In this document: in pieces, positions 60,692 through 64,000 of the stretch
Numbering within the stretch: position 1 is the first letter of the stretch
How the letters are laid out: every line of letters starts with the position of its first letter
DNA from: Sneathiellales bacterium
Lineage (GTDB): Bacteria; Pseudomonadota; Alphaproteobacteria; JANQFL01
Length of the DNA: 64,000 nucleotides
Assembly: GCA_028277845.1 (NCBI GenBank)
Contig: JANQFL010000097.1
Coordinates: 20,411-84,410 of the forward strand
Direction of reading: 5' to 3'
Notes under the pieces: model-generated
Database searches by the model: none
What the model was told of the DNA's origin: nothing
The model's input: the letters and a program-made list of their open reading frames with translations, nothing else
Program-made: the position numbers and the translations under genes

Positions 60692-61251
60692 CGGTTGGCG
60701 CCAGGCACCCAGAGAACGTCGGCCGCACCGTTGTCGTTGAGGTGGCGGGCCAGGACGAAGAAGTGATCGGACAGCCGGTTGAGGTAACGCACCGCCGCGC
60801 CGTTGACGTCTTCCTTCTCGGCCAGGGCGCAGACCAGGCGCTCGGCCCGGCGGCTGACGGTGCGGGCCATGTGCGCCCATGACGCAGCGGGGGTCCCGCC
60901 CGGCAGGATGAACGACTTCAGTGGCTCCAGCGCGTCGTTGAGCCGGTCGATTTCGCTTTCCAGCCGTTCGACCTGTGCGTCGTCGATGCGCAAGGCGCCT
61001 TCGCTGCGCCGCGAATCCTCGGGCGTGCACAGGTCGGCGCCCAGGTCGAAGAGATCGTTCTGGATGCGCGACAGCATGGCGTCGACATCGCCATCCGTGT
61101 GTTGCCGCGCCAAGCCGATGACCGCGTTCAGTTCGTCGACGGTGCCGTAGGCCTCGACGCGCAGGTCGTGCTTGGCGACGCGGGCGCCGTCGCCCAGCGA
61201 CGTTTGTCCCTTGTCGCCGCCCCGGGTGTAGATCTTGTCGAGTCTGACCAT
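60688..61251 (-). CDS. PduO-type cob(I)alamin adenosyltransferase
   Basis: KIYTRGGDKGQTSLGDGARVAKHDLRVEAYGTVDELNAVIG; RAERLVCAL; YLNRLSDHFFVLAR. Confidence 0.95.
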   Translation of the reverse strand: MVRLDKIYTRGGDKGQTSLGDGARVAKHDLRVEAYGTVDELNAVIGLARQHTDGDVDAMLSRIQNDLFDLGADLCTPEDSRRSEGALRIDDAQVERLESEIDRLNDALEPLKSFILPGGTPAASWAHMARTVSRRAERLVCALAEKEDVNGAAVRYLNRLSDHFFVLARHLNDNGAADVLWVPGANR

Positions 61252-61266
61252 TGGTCCCCTGCCCCG

Positions 61267-61458
61267 TTAGTCGGCGAACATATAGGCCGCGACGATGATG
61301 ACGGCCAGAAGCTGGGTCACCACGCGGGCGCGCATCATGACGTTGCCGTATTTCCGGTTGAAGTCCTTGCCGCGCAGCATGCCGATCAGGCCGATGGCCA
61401 GCACCAGGAACACCGCGATCAGGGCGATGATCATCAGGACGAACAGAAACGATTTCAT
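61267..61458 (-). CDS. Twin transmembrane (HIG1-like) small protein
   Basis: 63 aa, two TM helices around MLRGKDFNRKYGNVMMRARVVTQ. Confidence 0.8.
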   Translation of the reverse strand: MKSFLFVLMIIALIAVFLVLAIGLIGMLRGKDFNRKYGNVMMRARVVTQLLAVIIVAAYMFAD

Positions 61459-61512
61459 GGCTCAGGTATAACGCGTGGTGGCATCCAGCGCCAGCCGTCG
61501 AACGCGTGCGGA

Positions 61513-63207
61513 TCAGTTACCGGTTTCGAGTACGCGCCGGGCGATGACCTGGGCCTGGATTTCCGCCGCGCCCTCGAAGATGTTGAGGATGCGGGCGTCG
61601 CATAGCACGCGGCTGATGGGGAATTCCTCGGAATAGCCGTTACCGCCGTGGATCTGCAGCGCGTTGTCGGCACAGCCCCAGGCGACGCGGGCCGCCAGCA
61701 GTTTGGCCATGCCGGCCTCCAGGTCGCAGCGCCGGCCGCTGTCTTTTTGCCGCGCGGCGAAGTAGGACAGTTGCCGGGCCAGCATGATTTCCACCGCCAT
61801 CCAGGCCACCTTGCCGTGCACGCGGGGGAATTCGTAGATCGGCTTGCCGAACTGGATGCGCTCGCGGCCGTAGCGCAGGCCCAGCTCCATGGCGCACTGG
61901 GCGACGCCCAGCGCCCGGGCGGCGGTCTGGATACGGGCGGACTCGAACGTTTCCATCAACTGCTTGAAGCCGTTGCCTTCCTCCTGGCCCAGCAGGTTCT
62001 CGGCCTTGACCTCGAAGCCGTCGAAGGCCAGTTCGTATTCCTTCATGCCGCGGTAACCGAGCACCTTGATCTCGCCGCCGGTCATGCCGTCGGTCGGAAA
62101 CGGGTCGTCGTCGGAACCGCGCCGCTTTTCCGCCAGGAACATCGAAAGGCCCTTGTAACCCGGCTGATCGGGGTTGGTGCGGGCCAGCAGGGTCATCAGG
62201 TCGGTGCGGGCGGCGTGGGTGATCCAGGTCTTGTTACCGGTCACCTTGTAGACGTCGCCGTCCTTGACCGCGCGGGTGCGCAGCGAGCCGAGATCGGAAC
62301 CGGTGTTGGGTTCGGTGAACACCGCCGTCGGCAGCACTTCACCCGAGGCGATGAGCGGCAGCCATTTCTGTTTCTGTTCCTCGGTGCCGCCGCGCAGGAT
62401 CAGCTCGGCGGCGATCTCCGATCGGGTACCGAGCGAACCGACGCCGATGTAGGAGCGGGACAGTTCCTCCGACACCACGCACATGGCCGTCTTGCCCATG
62501 CCCAGGCCGCCGTATTCCTCGGGAATGGTCAGGCCGAAGACGCCCAGTTCGGACATTTCGGTGACCACGTCCATGGGGATGAGTTCGTCCTTGCTGTGCC
62601 AGTCGTGGGCGTTGGGTACGACCCGGTCCTCGGCGAAGCGGCGGAACTGTTCGCGCACCATGGCCATGGTTTCGTCCAGGCCCAGCTCACCGAATTCGCC
62701 GGTGTCGACACCGTCCGCGATCAGCCCGCCGATGCGCGAACGCACCGCCGCGGTGTTACCGCCGGCGATCAGTGCCCGCACCTCGGCGGTCATCAAGGCG
62801 TCCACGGCGCCGGCGTCCAGACCCATGTCTGCCGGGCGCACGACTTCGTGCTGGCTCATGGGCACGCCGCCGGCCATCTGGCCGAGATATTCGCCGAAGC
62901 CGGCCTGCAGCATCAGGGTTTCCAATTCACCCAGCTTGCCTTCGCCGGACAGGGTCTCGGCCCAGCCGTGGAATTCGCGCAGGCATTCGGCATAGGTCGC
63001 CAGCCAGGCCAGGCCGTGCACCGCATACTGGTTGGCTTCCAGCAACCCGCCGTCGACGCGGCCATCCTGCACGACCCGGGCCCGCACCGACTGCTTGGCC
63101 GCCTCGACCAGGGTATCGGCGGCGGCGACCGCGGCGGCACACGTGGGCAGCAGGTTGTCGAGAATGGCGGGACCGCTGTCGGCGGCCGCGGCGGGCGTGG
63201 CACTCAT
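61513..63207 (-). CDS. mcd: Acyl-CoA dehydrogenase, (2S)-methylsuccinyl-CoA dehydrogenase type
   Basis: 564 aa ACAD with long N-terminal extension; YGGLGMGKTAMCVVSEELSR; located next to ccr. Confidence 0.85.
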   Translation of the reverse strand: MSATPAAAADSGPAILDNLLPTCAAAVAAADTLVEAAKQSVRARVVQDGRVDGGLLEANQYAVHGLAWLATYAECLREFHGWAETLSGEGKLGELETLMLQAGFGEYLGQMAGGVPMSQHEVVRPADMGLDAGAVDALMTAEVRALIAGGNTAAVRSRIGGLIADGVDTGEFGELGLDETMAMVREQFRRFAEDRVVPNAHDWHSKDELIPMDVVTEMSELGVFGLTIPEEYGGLGMGKTAMCVVSEELSRSYIGVGSLGTRSEIAAELILRGGTEEQKQKWLPLIASGEVLPTAVFTEPNTGSDLGSLRTRAVKDGDVYKVTGNKTWITHAARTDLMTLLARTNPDQPGYKGLSMFLAEKRRGSDDDPFPTDGMTGGEIKVLGYRGMKEYELAFDGFEVKAENLLGQEEGNGFKQLMETFESARIQTAARALGVAQCAMELGLRYGRERIQFGKPIYEFPRVHGKVAWMAVEIMLARQLSYFAARQKDSGRRCDLEAGMAKLLAARVAWGCADNALQIHGGNGYSEEFPISRVLCDARILNIFEGAAEIQAQVIARRVLETGN

Positions 63208-63258
63208 GGCGAAATCCGTTTCTTGCTCTTGTGTCGTGGGCGAAGGAAACGCGGGTGC

Positions 63259-64000
63259 CTACTGGCGCCCGGCTTCCGCCGCGTCTTCCAATGTGCGCAG
63301 ACCCGGCACCTTGGCGTTGACCAGCACGGCCATGTTGCCGGGTTTGTGCAGGTTGTTCATCATCTTGGTGTGGGCCGCCGGGATGTCTTCCCACGAGAAC
63401 ACTTCCGACATGCACGGATCGATGCGCCGTTCGATGACCAACTGGTTGGCCTGGGCCGCCTGCTTCAGGTTGGCGAAGTGGCTGCCCTGAATGCGTTTCT
63501 GGCGCATCCAGACGAAGCGGGCGTCCATGGTCAGGTTGTAGCCGGTGGTGCCGGCGCAGAACACGACCATGCCGCCGCGCTTGACCATGTTGCACGACAC
63601 CGGGAAGGTGGATTCGCCCGGGTGCTCGAAGACGAAGTCGACGTCGTTGCCCTTGCCGGTGATGTCCCAGATCGCCCGGCCGAACTTGCGGGTTTCCTTC
63701 ATGTACTCCTTGAAGTCCGGGCCGTTGACCTCGGGCAACTGGCCCCAGCAATTGAAGTCCTTGCGGTTGATCACGCCCTTGGCGCCCATGGACATGACGA
63801 ACTCGCGCTTGCTTTCGTCGGAGATGACGCCGATGGCGTTGGCGCCGGCGGTGGCGATGAGCTGGATGGCCATGGATCCCAGGCCGCCCGAGGCGCCCCA
63901 GACCAGCACGTTGTGGCCCGGCCGCAGGATGTGCGGGCGGTGGCCGAACAGCATGCGGTACGCCGTCGCCAAAGTCAGGGTGTAGCAGGCGCTTTCCTCC
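63259..64000 (-). CDS. ccr: Crotonyl-CoA carboxylase/reductase (C-terminal part; 5' end outside window)
   Basis: EESACYTLTLATAYRMLFGHRPHILRPGHNVLVWGASGGLGSMAIQL; frame open to the window edge. Confidence 0.93.
   Translation of the reverse strand, partial: EESACYTLTLATAYRMLFGHRPHILRPGHNVLVWGASGGLGSMAIQLIATAGANAIGVISDESKREFVMSMGAKGVINRKDFNCWGQLPEVNGPDFKEYMKETRKFGRAIWDITGKGNDVDFVFEHPGESTFPVSCNMVKRGGMVVFCAGTTGYNLTMDARFVWMRQKRIQGSHFANLKQAAQANQLVIERRIDPCMSEVFSWEDIPAAHTKMMNNLHKPGNMAVLVNAKVPGLRTLEDAAEAGRQ

Overview
The window is GC-rich, gene-dense alphaproteobacterial-type chromosome (inferred from gene content: Suv3-like helicase, CarD, CpdR-like regulator, TIGR02302/DUF4175, an FtsE-FtsX-PlsC neighbourhood and ethylmalonyl-CoA pathway genes). 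I found no tRNA or rRNA gene, no CRISPR array and no transposase or integrase. Most genes are ordinary: a PhnE permease (5' partial), rpmB, scpA/meaB, thiolase, ppa, fdxA, carD, a DevBCA/MacB-like exporter, class II RNR (nrdJ), gmhB, ftsEX, hpt, lysA, lptM-like, argH, hbd, etfAB, a PduO-type adenosyltransferase, methylsuccinyl-CoA dehydrogenase and the C-terminal part of ccr.

The unusual content is mostly small-scale. (i) Two displaced 3' gene ends: an esterase-like tail beyond an AT-rich two-gene island at about 5.1-6.4 kb, and an orphan NrdJ zinc-tail at 35.24-35.31 kb separated from intact nrdJ by an iron-box/DUF4856/desaturase module. (ii) A threonine aldolase interrupted by one in-frame TGA. 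(iii) A PPP-family phosphatase homologue next to carD with nearly all metal-ligand motifs replaced. (iv) Several strong inverted repeats in divergent promoters or at a ribosome-binding site. All calls were made by reading sequence and the ORF track; no database search was run.
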